From NCBI GenBank assembly GCA_003427395.1, contig BFEA01000459.1, positions 888,153-952,061 on the forward strand: a DNA stretch of 63,909 bases, in the 5' to 3' direction. Source of the stretch: Chara braunii. Taxonomy: Eukaryota; Streptophyta; Charophyceae; Charales; Characeae. Under the pieces are notes generated by a model, which saw only the letters and a list, made by a program, of their open reading frames with translations, was not told the origin of the DNA and searched no databases. This document shows, one piece after another, positions 21,432-31,690 of this stretch. A program made the translations under genes and the position numbers. Positions within the stretch are counted from its first letter, which is position 1. Each line of letters begins with the position of its first letter.

Positions 21432-23940
21432 TTGTCTACAGTTGGGGTTGTTTCGCAAGAGAACAACTTTGACAATAGTGAATCTCATGGTGTTCCTTAT
21501 TCCCATTCTCACGTTAGTGGACACCATACCGGGTCTGGGGATGGTAATGAGGTGTCTCGAGAGATAGTGATATCTTCCTCTTACTCTAAGGAAAACACTT
21601 CACGTACTGAATCTCATGAGGAGAGAGATATACACTACATTCTGCCCGCACCATTACCTGGAGAGCAAAGGCCATACAACATGATCAACAGAGCCACTAC
21701 GAAACGTGTGTGTGATATGCTTTGTTGTAGAAAATTTTGTTATACAAATCTTACTGCTAACGATGTTAGGCCAGTCAGGGAGGGTTTGTACTGCAAAACA
21801 TTTGCAGACAGGAGGAAGTGGTGGTTGCAAACAATACACGACTTCACCATAACTGAGAGTGATGTTGAGCGAACTCGACCAATTCTATGCAGACAAAAGT
21901 TATGCATGCGAGCGTATTGTAATATACTGGGCATTTCACGAAATATCTTTTATATTTACAAAAGGATGTATCACAACAATGTCGTGCACGCAGAACACGA
22001 TCGTACGGGAACATGTAGTCCTTCGAACAAAGTAGTCACTATGATCGCATGCATAAAAAGATTCATTGACGATCACGCTGATTATATAGCAAACGAAATG
22101 GCTAGAAACGATAATGTTTGCAGACCACACCGTAGGATGCCCGCCGCTTTTACCAAAAGATCTATTAATGAATCCATTCATTATGACCCGAAGACTTCAG
22201 GACAGGAAGTCGTCTCCGAGTCTACCTTTTACGCCACGTGGAGCTAACACTTTTGGCACGTTAGTATGACCCAGTCCAACATGTTTACGAAATGGGCTCT
22301 ATGCAACTACTATAAGCAGTGCATAGCTAAGGTGAAGTATAAACAAGACCGTAAGAAGTTTACGATAAAGATGAAAGAACATCAAGAGCGGCAAGTGAAC
22401 CATAGGCAAGATTGCTGCCTTGCAAAGCTCGATTCAATATTGCGCCCCGCAGAGCATCTCTTCCTTATAATTGATGGCATGGATCAGAAGAAAACCACCT
22501 TGCCTCACATCGGACAGACAAACTATTCAAAGGATTTGCAACATGACAGGATGGTGAGGACCACTCTTACGGCAGTAATCGCCCACGACAGAGACCCTTC
22601 TATTTACGTATACACGTACTTTCCACACTACAAGCATAATGTTAGTAGCACATCTACATGCTTGATGAGGACTCTCTATGAAATTCAGGCCTCAGGGACA
22701 CCACTTCCTCCTCGATTGCGTATTCAAGCGGATAACTGTTGGAAAAAAAACAAAAATCAGTTCATATGTGGCTTGGCAACACTTCTCGTAAAGATCGAAG
22801 TATTTCAGGAGATTTAGATTGGGTTCATGATAGTCGGGCATACCCATACAGATGTTGACGCCACTTTCAACATTTTTTCTAAGGAGTTGAAAGACAATGA
22901 TGCATATACGATGGATGAACTTTTTGCTTTGCTGGAACAATCTCACAAGAAGCCTCCGAAATGTATTTTTCTCGATATGGTAGCACCATACCTCGCAACT
23001 GATATATTTGGTATTTCGAAGCCACATTTACTTAAGTTTTATATAGTAGGTGATAATCCAGCAATGTCGTACAAAGAGTTTTGCGACGATATGGAATGGT
23101 TACCTAAAGACGGTCCGCTTAACTGGTTTAAAAGAGATGGCGGCAAGTATGATGGTCCATTGCAACCATTCGACCCTTTTCCGAGTCAATCGGGAGAGCT
23201 GGAGTATTACAAGAATGGATGCGAAGGTGTGGATCGTTTTCGGCATTTATTCCGAGAGAAAATGTCGACGTGGAGTACTTATCAGGATAACGAGGTAGCT
23301 CGTATACAAAATGCTTTTGCTTATTGGGAGGGTGTTAAAGAACATGAAGTTTATATCATCGTAAACGGGGTATCCAAGACACCAATGACATCCTTTTGGC
23401 ATTCTGCCTCGAAGCGGCAAGAGGAAAAAATTGTGAGGTCCGATTCAGAAGAACCTGAAAGAGAACCCTTGTTCGTTGGACACAAAAAAGATCGCCCGAA
23501 GACAATCTTTGACCCCATTTTGGATGTTGAGAAAGATAGTTTCGTTATTCTGCAACCGCCAGATGAAAAACTTGCAAAGGGTGTTCCGTTTTGGTAGGCC
23601 AAACACTAACTCCAGTTGTCCTAGAAAAGGACTCTGAACATTATGATCAGGTAAAAGTTCAATAATGGGTTCCTACAGGCAAATCACGTTCGCTTAAGGA
23701 ACGTCATGAGAATGCGTGGGAGAAAAAGTGGAAAAGATATGTCGAGGATGAGGAGCAATGGCAGAATGTTGATGCGGTGGCGTTCGCATGAAAACGAGCA
23801 TCCAGAGGAAGAGTTTCCACCAAACCATTCACCTCAGGCCTTGTAATTCCGTCTAAAGTCCGGGTTAATGCACTTGCTGCTCTGGTTGGAGAAGATGGTG
23901 TTCATATAGCTAATGGTGTCAGGGCAGAAATTTCTGAGGG
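21432..23940 (+). pseudogene. DDE-like transposase pseudogene (DUF7869-like)
   Basis: Segments 21432-22247, 22266-22817 and 22827-23597 are in one frame, broken by TAA (22245) and TAG (22815). After 23590 a one-base deletion shifts the frame, and coding-like sequence goes on to about 23940. The N-terminal part has a Cys-rich segment (VCDMLCCRKFCYTNL) and RRKWWLQTI. The core shows three spaced acids: LIIDGMDQKK (Asp at 22473), RIQADNCWKKNKN (22731) and VGHTHTDVDATF (22851), separated by 86 and 40 residues. I take these as the RNase H-fold triad of a cut-and-paste transposase-like family. Family assignment is from memory of the VGHTHxDVD signature and is moderate. No terminal inverted repeats were found around it. 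Confidence 0.6.
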
Positions 23941-24326
23941 AGCCGCGGATAGTGTTTCATCAAGGGCAGGATGCAGTGTATGAGGTGACTCTACGACGAT
24001 CCAAAGGTCACCATATCCAAGGTCGAAAATGGATCCGGAACTCTTTATGATGTGAAGCACGTAATCGAGAGAGCACATATCAATAAAAGATCATAGTTCA
24101 AACCTTAGCTAGTAATACGGTTGAAACTTCGATCAATCAATCACTTCAGTAAAATATTATTGTAAATTTTTTCATGTGCAGCGTGCGGACTTAAATCATT
24201 TTGAAGGAGATGGCAGAAAATGTGGTAGTCACTGAAATTGAAGTCCCGAACGACTGAGGATCATCACAAAGGGAGGAGCGTTTCCATTTGAATAGGAGAA
24301 AATATTCAAATGTAAAGCGGGAGAAC
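23941..24326. other. 3' remnant of transposase region
   Basis: Short coding-like words (YEVTLRRSKGHHIQGRKW) occur up to about 24090, then AT-rich sequence to the flank of the MULE-like element. No separate gene is supported. Confidence 0.3.
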
Positions 24327-24336
24327 GAAAAATGTT

Positions 24337-25010
24337 GTGTTGCACGGCGTACGTGTACACGGGTTGCGCGTACACGCGTACACATATTCATGTACGCGAC
24401 ACATACTCCCGTATGTGGGAATACGTTAAAAAAAAAAAAAAACCCAAATAATCAAAAAAATCTGAAAAAATATTATGTTATGGAAAATGATATTTCAAAC
24501 AACCTTTGCCTGAGACTCATTGCCAAACTCTGTACATAACTCGAGTGAAAAACCAAAGACACAAAACACAAATAAATTGAAATAAAAAATTTTAAAAATT
24601 AGGAAAAAAACAGAAAAAAAAAAACCAAACTTCTGTAACAAATACATGTTATGCAGAAACATGATACACACATCTTTAACCAGGGAGTCATCCCCGAATT
24701 CCCTGTCTAACTCGAGTAAGAAATTAAAAACTAAAAAAAAAGTAATATTATCATAATAATTAAAAAACTATTTTAAAGTTTTCGTTAAGGTTTTGTATTT
24801 TTAAATCAAGATTGGTTTGGAATTCGGGTATGACTCCCAGGTAAATGTTGTTTGTATCATTATTCTGCACAACATACTTTGTTTTCAGATGTTTTGGATT
24901 TTTTTTTTTTTTTTTTTTTTTACGTACGCGTACGCGCGATTTCGGGTTCGTACGCATACGCTGGAATACGTACGCATACGCACTGCATACGCGTACGTCG
25001 TGCTACCCAG
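24337..25010. mobile_element. MULE-like non-autonomous element, 10-bp target duplication
   Basis: GAAAAATGTT occurs immediately before (24327-24336) and after (25011-25020) a 674-bp AT-rich element. Its ends are inverted relatives of each other: GTGTTGCACGGCGTACG at the left, and CGTACGTCGTGCTACCCAG at the right, which reads CTGGGTAGCACGACGTACG on the minus strand. The termini continue for 80-90 bp as ACGCGTACGC-type words and end in an A-run (24427) and a T-run (24899). A 9- to 10-bp duplication is typical of Mutator-like elements. No transposase is inside. Confidence 0.8.
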
Positions 25011-26125
25011 GAAAAATGTTTGTCATTATCGTAAAGTTTACATACCTTGACTGTTTCGACGTGCAAATATATAAGCGTCGAGGATAAAACTGGATGTACG
25101 AAGATTTTACGAAAGTTTATCTACGAGCTGCAAATGTGCTTTTGTCCATGAGACGAGGTATGCTCAATGATGGGAGACCCCTTGAAGGTTTTTCGGTTTC
25201 CGTTATGGAGTTTGAAGGTCTGCCTCAACTCCCAAGTTGCATGGTAGATGATTCAACATGGGAACCGTTAGTGAACGTTCTACAAAGAACCTTTTTCTGA
25301 TCATTTCGACTTTTTGACACTTTGAGTATTGAGTCTCAAAGTTTTTAAAGTTTTGTGTTAGAATGTCACATAATTAAAATTTTCGTAGTATAAGATGTTG
25401 AGCGTTTTGGATTCGTGCTAGGTCCTAGCACTGCAAACTATCTGGTTAGGTAAGAGTTTGTCTCGGTTTTGGAAGGTATAGTTGAGTTTTCATACCTTCA
25501 AGTTAGTAAGTCTTATACTAAGTTTTTTTTGGATAACACATTATACACTGGTGTCATGTATTGAAAATTTTTGGAGTAACTTTTACGATGGCACCTTCTT
25601 ATTGAAATTTTTTGAAGTAAGAATTGTTACTAGTTTTTCAGGTTGCCAATTGCCTTGAGAATGATTGTGTACCTTCTTGTTGATTCAGAAAACTTTTGAA
25701 CTTATATTAATTATTGTAATTCAAGATATGTGGACCAGGTAACCCGGTCCTTGTCAATGATCTTGAGAAGGATTGTGTACTCATACGGTATCAGTTAGTG
25801 GCTCCTAATATGTTGATTGAATTTAGACTTAAGGCTTGAGAAAGTTTAAGTTTCTTTGCTTGTCATGAGTTCATGTCATGAGTTCAACTTGTCAATTGTC
25901 TTGAGGGTTCTTAATTAATAAATTAATGTACTTTAGTGAATCCTGATATGTTCATTGAACTGAAATCCTGTACAATCGCATTGAACCTCCAAATAAATTC
26001 ATTCCATTATAATAATAATTACAATATTTGCACGCAATGAAAAATTTTAATTCAAGACTCTTAACTTTGAAATTCTTTTTAATATCAATGTAACCGTTTC
26101 AATAACCAATTTGGTAAGTAAGAGA
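25011..26125. other. AT-rich unique sequence with a 68-codon open frame
   Basis: The frame 25094-25300 (plus) includes NDGRPLEGFSVSVMEFEGLP; I do not recognise it. It could be the end of a gene interrupted by the MULE-like element. The remainder is AT-rich with no recognisable feature, apart from two related segments around GTCCTTGTCAATGATCTTGA and GAGAAGGATTGTGTAC. Confidence 0.25.
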
Positions 26126-26680
26126 CAGTCACTATGATCATGTTTCGAATGTATCCTCTGTATAATTACATCGGATTTTATGAACATACTAAGACTTAAT
26201 TTAATAATATAATCATGTGTAGGATGTCATATCCTCTATATAACAATTACATCTGATTCGGATTTCATGAAGATACTAAGTACTATGGTCATCATGTCAT
26301 TGATCTTTAAGATGTATCCTATGTATAATTATATCGGATTTCATGAACATATTACTAACTTAAAGCTACTATACCCAGTTACTGTAGTACTTAATAGTAT
26401 AATTATCTCTAATATTATCATGTTTAGGATGTATCCTCTGTATAATTACATCGAATGTCATTAACATAGTACTAAGTATCAGTCTAGGTGTGTAATTTAA
26501 ACTTGCTAATTTTAGGTTAGGTGTTAACTTAAAGTGTGACATTGTTCAATCACTGATCTAAGATTAATGCTGACATCCGGCGTAGTAGACTGGGACTTAG
26601 TATGTTCGAGAAATCCGATGTAATTTAATTTAATAATGTACAAAAGATACATCCTAAACATAATCCGATACGACTGAGGT
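26126..26680. repeat. AT-rich repeat with GGATGTATCC dyads
   Basis: Four direct copies (near 26150, 26222, 26308, 26428) and one inverted copy (26590-26665) share AGGATGTATCCTCTGTATAA then TTACATCGGATTTCATGAAC and ATACTAAGT. The dyad core is the one seen at 2-20 kb, but its surroundings are quite different. Confidence 0.8.
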
Positions 26681-26689
26681 GTTAACGAA

Positions 26690-27010
26690 TAACATGTTTT
26701 GTATGTATATGTGTGCCCAGAGGCTATGTATGTATGAGCCTGTAGGCTGTGTGTATGTTCACAAGCCACATTTTTGTGTATGTCCAAAAGCTATCTATGC
26801 TCAGTTGCATAGCAGGATGTATGCTCCCGAATGACAGATATGTGCAGTACTATGCAGAAGAGATGACATGCAAAGCTGGTTAAACCCCCCTCCAAGGTCC
26901 CAAGCCAGACTTGAACCCGTGGTCTATATATTGTGACTGGTCAAGGAAGACTCCACCATATGAGTAACAATCGCAAATGACACTTATGTGTGATATGCCA
27001 GATTGGGGAG
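26690..27010 (-). mobile_element. tRNA-derived SINE-like element, copy 1
   Basis: On the minus strand an A-box-like TACTCATATGGTGGAGTC (26949-26966) is followed by a B-box-like GGTTCAAGTCT (26907-26917), at tRNA-like spacing. The tail has repeated words such as GAGGCTATGTATG and AAAAGCTATCTATGC. A related unit lies in the opposite orientation at 50.69-51.01 kb. Polymerase III boxes are inferred from pattern. Confidence 0.55.
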
Positions 27011-27029
27011 ATGAAATGAACAAGCATGA

Positions 27030-27370
27030 CCAACAGCGATAAGCAACTATATGACCGTTCAAACGCGCTGAGCGCGCGTTCGCGTTCGAACGTGAGCGTT
27101 CAAACGCCCGGAGGACACGTTCAAACACGTTCAAACGTGCCACGCGCCACGTGGCGCGATTTTTTTGAACGCCACCCACCCATCCGCATGCGCGCCTGGC
27201 AGACTACGGGTGAGGGGTTTTGTTAGTCAAAAAACAAAAAGAAAAAAAAAATGTATATTTTCATGTTCTAGCGGTAGATTCATTCGATTTTGCTCATAAA
27301 ATTGATGGTTGGTTGATTCATTGATTGATTGATTGATTGATTGGTTGGTTGGTTAGGGGGGGTAGTCCAC
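27030..27370. repeat. GTTCAAACG-rich self-complementary segment and TTGA microsatellite
   Basis: From 27055 to 27165, words such as GTTCAAACGC, GCGCGTTCGCGTTCGAACG and GCCACGCGCCACGTGGCGCG give strong local dyads. Similar GTTCA/GAACGCG words occur after the gap (28148-28225), so these could be the two ends of one element. No target duplication was found. A (TTGA)n microsatellite follows at 27313-27350. Confidence 0.4.
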
Positions 27371-28017
27371 NNNNNNNNNNNNNNNNNNNNNNNNNNNNNN
27401 NNNNNNNNNNNNNNNNNNNNNNNNNNNNNNNNNNNNNNNNNNNNNNNNNNNNNNNNNNNNNNNNNNNNNNNNNNNNNNNNNNNNNNNNNNNNNNNNNNNN
27501 NNNNNNNNNNNNNNNNNNNNNNNNNNNNNNNNNNNNNNNNNNNNNNNNNNNNNNNNNNNNNNNNNNNNNNNNNNNNNNNNNNNNNNNNNNNNNNNNNNNN
27601 NNNNNNNNNNNNNNNNNNNNNNNNNNNNNNNNNNNNNNNNNNNNNNNNNNNNNNNNNNNNNNNNNNNNNNNNNNNNNNNNNNNNNNNNNNNNNNNNNNNN
27701 NNNNNNNNNNNNNNNNNNNNNNNNNNNNNNNNNNNNNNNNNNNNNNNNNNNNNNNNNNNNNNNNNNNNNNNNNNNNNNNNNNNNNNNNNNNNNNNNNNNN
27801 NNNNNNNNNNNNNNNNNNNNNNNNNNNNNNNNNNNNNNNNNNNNNNNNNNNNNNNNNNNNNNNNNNNNNNNNNNNNNNNNNNNNNNNNNNNNNNNNNNNN
27901 NNNNNNNNNNNNNNNNNNNNNNNNNNNNNNNNNNNNNNNNNNNNNNNNNNNNNNNNNNNNNNNNNNNNNNNNNNNNNNNNNNNNNNNNNNNNNNNNNNNN
28001 NNNNNNNNNNNNNNNNN
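27371..28017. other. assembly gap (647 N)
   Basis: All bases are undetermined. The left edge is GGGGGGTAGTCCAC after a TTGA microsatellite; the right edge is a CA microsatellite. Open frames that span it are meaningless. Confidence 1.
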
Positions 28018-28072
<55 letters not shown>

Positions 28073-28100
28073 GCGCGCGCTTGAGCGCGCGCGCACACAC
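28018..28100. repeat. CA/CG microsatellite at gap edge
   Basis: About 26 CA units are followed by CGCGCGCGCTTGAGCGCGCG, which is self-complementary. The same order of simple repeats is seen in reverse at 51.84-52.15 kb. Confidence 0.95.
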
Positions 28101-29250
28101 GACCCTCAGCCCAGACCCCTGTGCCCTACGCAAACACGTCAAACCCGTTTAGCAGCGTTCTATGAATGCGCGTTCAACGCTTTCAAAACATGAACGAAAA
28201 ACACGCGTTCATCGAACGCGTGGCAACACAAACAAGCAATCCATGCAACTTCATGGCCCAGCATACAACACTGTGGACAACCCTAGGGTGGTGCTATGAC
28301 AAACTGTTTTCTGCACTTGCGTGATTTTCTGCGCGAGGCTACTTCGGGGGTGGAATCAAAAGGGCCCGTAGAATTACATGGGTGCCCTTGCTTTTCTTGT
28401 TTTTTGGAATCGAGGCCGGGGTAATCTTGTGACGGTTGCTAGCTGATCGCGCCCTTTTTTTTTTTTTTGCCATAGCTTCCTCCTTGTTCTGCTGTGGGAA
28501 ATGAGAATTTTGGCGTGATCGTCGCATGGGAAAATCGTTTTGAATTTTCAACTGAGGTCGAGCCCCCGTGGCCTCACGGAATTTGCTTCGTTCAAAATTT
28601 CTTTTTGCAATTAGGATTTAGATTAGGAATTTAGGCGCGTCTCAATTTTGTTGCACGGCGCTTCTTACTTGCGCACGCTTTGCCATGTCAGGATCTGTGT
28701 TTTGACTTTTCCGCGCTTTAATCCTTATGTGTAACTGTAAATTTTGTTTTGGCGGGCGCAATTGCAACTGTAATCCTCTTGTTCTTGATATCTTTTGTGG
28801 CGTCCCTCTGCGAACGTACTTCTTCCTCTGCCCTATTTGCCTGAACGCTTGCATGACTGGATCAATGTGTGGAGTGAGGCTATGTCCCCTACGTCGCAGC
28901 CTGGCCACGCAGACTTAGGCACTTCCTTCCTCCTCCTCCTTTTTCTTCACATAGGCACAGCCCCGGGTATCTCGTTCAAGCATGCACGCTAAAAATTTCG
29001 AAAGCACAATTAACCACCTCTCTAAGAATTCTTGGAGTTAGCGAGGTTCGAGAGGATCGGCTCACGAGCAGGATTTGGAAGCTGAGTAGAGAGTTGGGCA
29101 ATCCGACGAGCTGGTGTTGGGCATGCGGGGTTGACGTGGGGCCACGACGGACTGTGGCACATGGGTGAACCTGACTGGCATGTTTGGACTAAGCGGGGTG
29201 ACAACTCTGTGTGGGTGCAAGGCGACGGACTGCCTTCATCGGGATGTTGT

Positions 29251-29253
<3 letters not shown>

Positions 29254-29310
<57 letters not shown>

Positions 29311-29311
29311 N

Positions 29312-29381
<70 letters not shown>

Positions 29382-29440
29382 AAGAGAGAGAGAGAGAGAG
29401 AGAGAGGAAGAGAGAGAGAGAGACAGACAGACGGGATGTG
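29254..29440. repeat. GA microsatellite with single N
   Basis: Long GA tract inside LTR-like copy A. A single N at 29311 marks an unresolved join, so the true length is unknown. Confidence 0.97.
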
Positions 29441-29877
29441 TTGTGGTGATGTTTCTCTTCCATCCTTCTAAGCAATTCTGGTATTTGGCACCAATTGCCC
29501 TTGTCCTTTTTTTATCGGCATCTCATACTTTTTGTTTTTCTTGCTTCCGTTCTTCGTCGACAGACATGTGGATTGTTGTTCCCCACTGCCCGTCTCTGTC
29601 TTTTTAAATCGACAAATCTGGTTGATTGATTTTCGGCGATTGAGCCTTGTGTGATCTCCGGGCTGATTGACCCAAGAGTTGTTGCATGATCCTCGATTCT
29701 TCCTGGTTGTATGTGAGCTAGATGCATGGATGATAGGCATGATTTTGTCTGTGTATGAATTAGATAAGCATGCTGGACGATTAGATGACTGTCTCATTAT
29801 GGGATGATCCATCTCGCGAATGACTAACTTTCACCCATCTGATCGGGGGACAGGTCCTCACGAAGCCCGTAATCATT

Positions 29878-30123
29878 ATGTTAGGGACCGAATTCCCTCC
29901 CTATCACCGCATCCTACCCTACCACTCCCTAACCATCGTCCCCTGCCTCGCAATCGCTCGTTACTGGCCCCAACCCCCGTGCTCAAAGTGTTTGCGAGAC
30001 CACGAGTATCGAGCCTCTGGTTTCATCCGGCTAACTCGCTCGGAGGAAGAACGAGGGGTACAAAGGCTTCGATTGAGGCCAGCCGTCTCGGATTCGGAGA
30101 CTTGCGACGTTCGACGTCGGTAG
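29878..30123 (+). pseudogene. truncated copy of LTR-borne Cys-rich ORF
   Basis: About 80 open codons. Over some 59 residues they match the C-terminal half of the ORF in copy B (49798-50220), sharing YHSLTIVP, YWPQPPCSKCLRDHEYRASG and RSEEE. The 5' half is missing because of the 345-bp deletion. Many differences from copy B are silent third-base changes (Leu, Arg, Tyr, Ser, Gly codons), which hints at past selection on the protein. Function unknown. Confidence 0.4.
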
Positions 30124-30402
30124 GTGACGAATCAGTGGGATAGCCATAGCCTCCCGACAGTGCACCATATACGACCCCGACTCAGACGACAGAACCAACG
30201 GAGGCAGTAGCTCTGTTCCCCGAAACAAAACTTAACTCCTGTCCAGCCTACCCTCCTGCATTTGTATCCCAGAGCTTGCCACATGATATCTAAGTTCCGA
30301 CCTGGGACTCCACCCCCACTTTCCTAAAATCCTTGGCACACCCCCTTTTTGCAATTTCAGGCCCACTCACACTCCGATCAGGAAGTCGCACCGGACGTGA
30401 GG

Positions 30403-30425
30403 TTGGTATCGGAGGATTCAGAGCC
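30403..30425 (+). promoter_or_regulatory. primer-binding-site-like sequence
   Basis: TTGGTATCGGAGGATTCAGA is close to the TGGTATCAGAGC used by many plant Ty3 elements to prime reverse transcription from initiator tRNA-Met. It sits at the right edge of the LTR-like repeat and ahead of gag, as expected. It would act in first-strand synthesis. Confidence 0.55.
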
Positions 30426-30559
30426 GGCACGTGGCAGGCCCAAAGATTGCCAATCAAGTAGGGTATAAGGGACGATCTGGCAAACAGAGGCGTCCTAGGC
30501 AGAGGAACGCGGCGCGAAGCGACCCTATAATAACGCGGAGTAGATCGGCAGGTCGGCAG

Positions 30560-31690
30560 GCTGCCAATATGAACGCCCACCCGACACCAAATGTTGGTGG
30601 GGCCCCAGCCCCTCGCGCACGTGCATTGGAGACCCCGCCGGATCTATGTCTCTTTGACCTTGCACATCATCTGGCCAGAGCATGGCTAGCCATGCTATGT
30701 GCAAAACAATACGACATGATGACGCCAGGATCAACATCCCCGCCAGGTTGGGAGGGGATGCGCACCATTGGTTTACGACTTACAATTGGGTAGATCTCCC
30801 GACCTTCGAAAGGGACTTCCTAAACTGATTTGATTACATCCACCCTGAGCAGGCTTTCTTTATGATTAAAGATCGAGTCGAGAAGCCCCTCGAATCCGTC
30901 GTTGAATACCGCAGTAGGTTCTATAGGTTGTTTGTTAAGTCTAAACGGGGCGAAATTGTCAGGAGGGATTTGTTCATCGATGGGCGTCAGAGTCGAATGA
31001 TACGGGCGAAGCTGCGAAAGTAGTTTTCCCCCATCAATCACACCATGCAACAAATCATGGACACTGCGGAACAAATGGAGAAAAGGTTTGTTACTAACTT
31101 CTTAGAAGGGGAAGACCACGCCAAGGAAGGGGACTCTTCGGAATTGGCCAGAGTGAACGTCGAATTAGCTGCACTCCAAAACAAATTTGAAAACATGGTC
31201 TTCGTCTCCGGCCCCAATACTTTCCTAAGATCGATACTAGACACAACCACGAGACTGCTTGTGGTGATCACACCTACACCTCCCACACATGCGCCTCCCC
31301 CAAATTCCCCCGCGAAACCAAGTGAGTCGAACGTCATACTGGAGCTAACTAGAACATTGGTTAGCTTGATAGAAGAAAGCAAGAAAGAACAACGTGAGTA
31401 TAATGCCTGAATAGAATCCCTGATGCGATCGATGCGCCCTATCGTCATCCGAGTTGCGCCCAATGCCCATAACACAAGCAGCAGCCCCCACTCAGGTTGT
31501 TGGCGGTGCGACAACTTATCTAGGCGTCTGTTACACGTGTCACCAGCCTCGTCACCTAGCCCTGTCACCTAGCCCAGGACTGCCCCAACCGACCACCGCA
31601 AATCCGGGTAGGAGCCGCCCCCGTGGCAGCAGCACCAGTGGCCAACGGAGCAGGAAGAGTAGGCACAATGTTTGAGGAGTCGTGAGGAGG
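30560..31690 (+). pseudogene. Ty3/gypsy gag remnant
   Basis: Across several frames the sequence reads as a capsid-type polypeptide. It begins near 30570 (NMNAHPTPNVGGAPAPRA), then shows FDYIHPEQAFFMIKDRVEKP and VVEYRSRFYRLFVKS (about 30820-30940), a helical segment (31045-31410) and a zinc-knuckle-like CYTCHQPRHLA near 31530 whose last Cys is lost. Gag forms the particle that packages element RNA. Stops near 30823, 31020 and 31408 and frame changes make it non-functional. Confidence 0.6.

Larger units (their letters stand above)
28297..30402 (+). mobile_element. long LTR-like repeat, copy A (5' LTR of Ty3/gypsy element)
   Basis: This segment matches 48166-50568 along its length in the same orientation, from TGACAAACTGTTTTCTGC to CGGACGTGAGGT. 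At its right end copy A continues into TGGTATCGGAGG, close to the plant initiator-tRNA primer-binding site, while copy B continues into unrelated sequence. That break is what an LTR boundary would give. Copy A has a 180-bp GA microsatellite with one N (29311). Relative to copy B it lacks about 345 bp after 29852. Confidence 0.6.

Noticed and set aside
27280-28152. Several 250-270-codon frames spanning 27371-28017
   Set aside because: They are almost wholly undetermined bases.
27055-28225. One transposon ending in the GTTCA/GAACGCG words on both sides of the gap
   Set aside because: No matching target duplication and the middle is missing; left as a weak possibility only.
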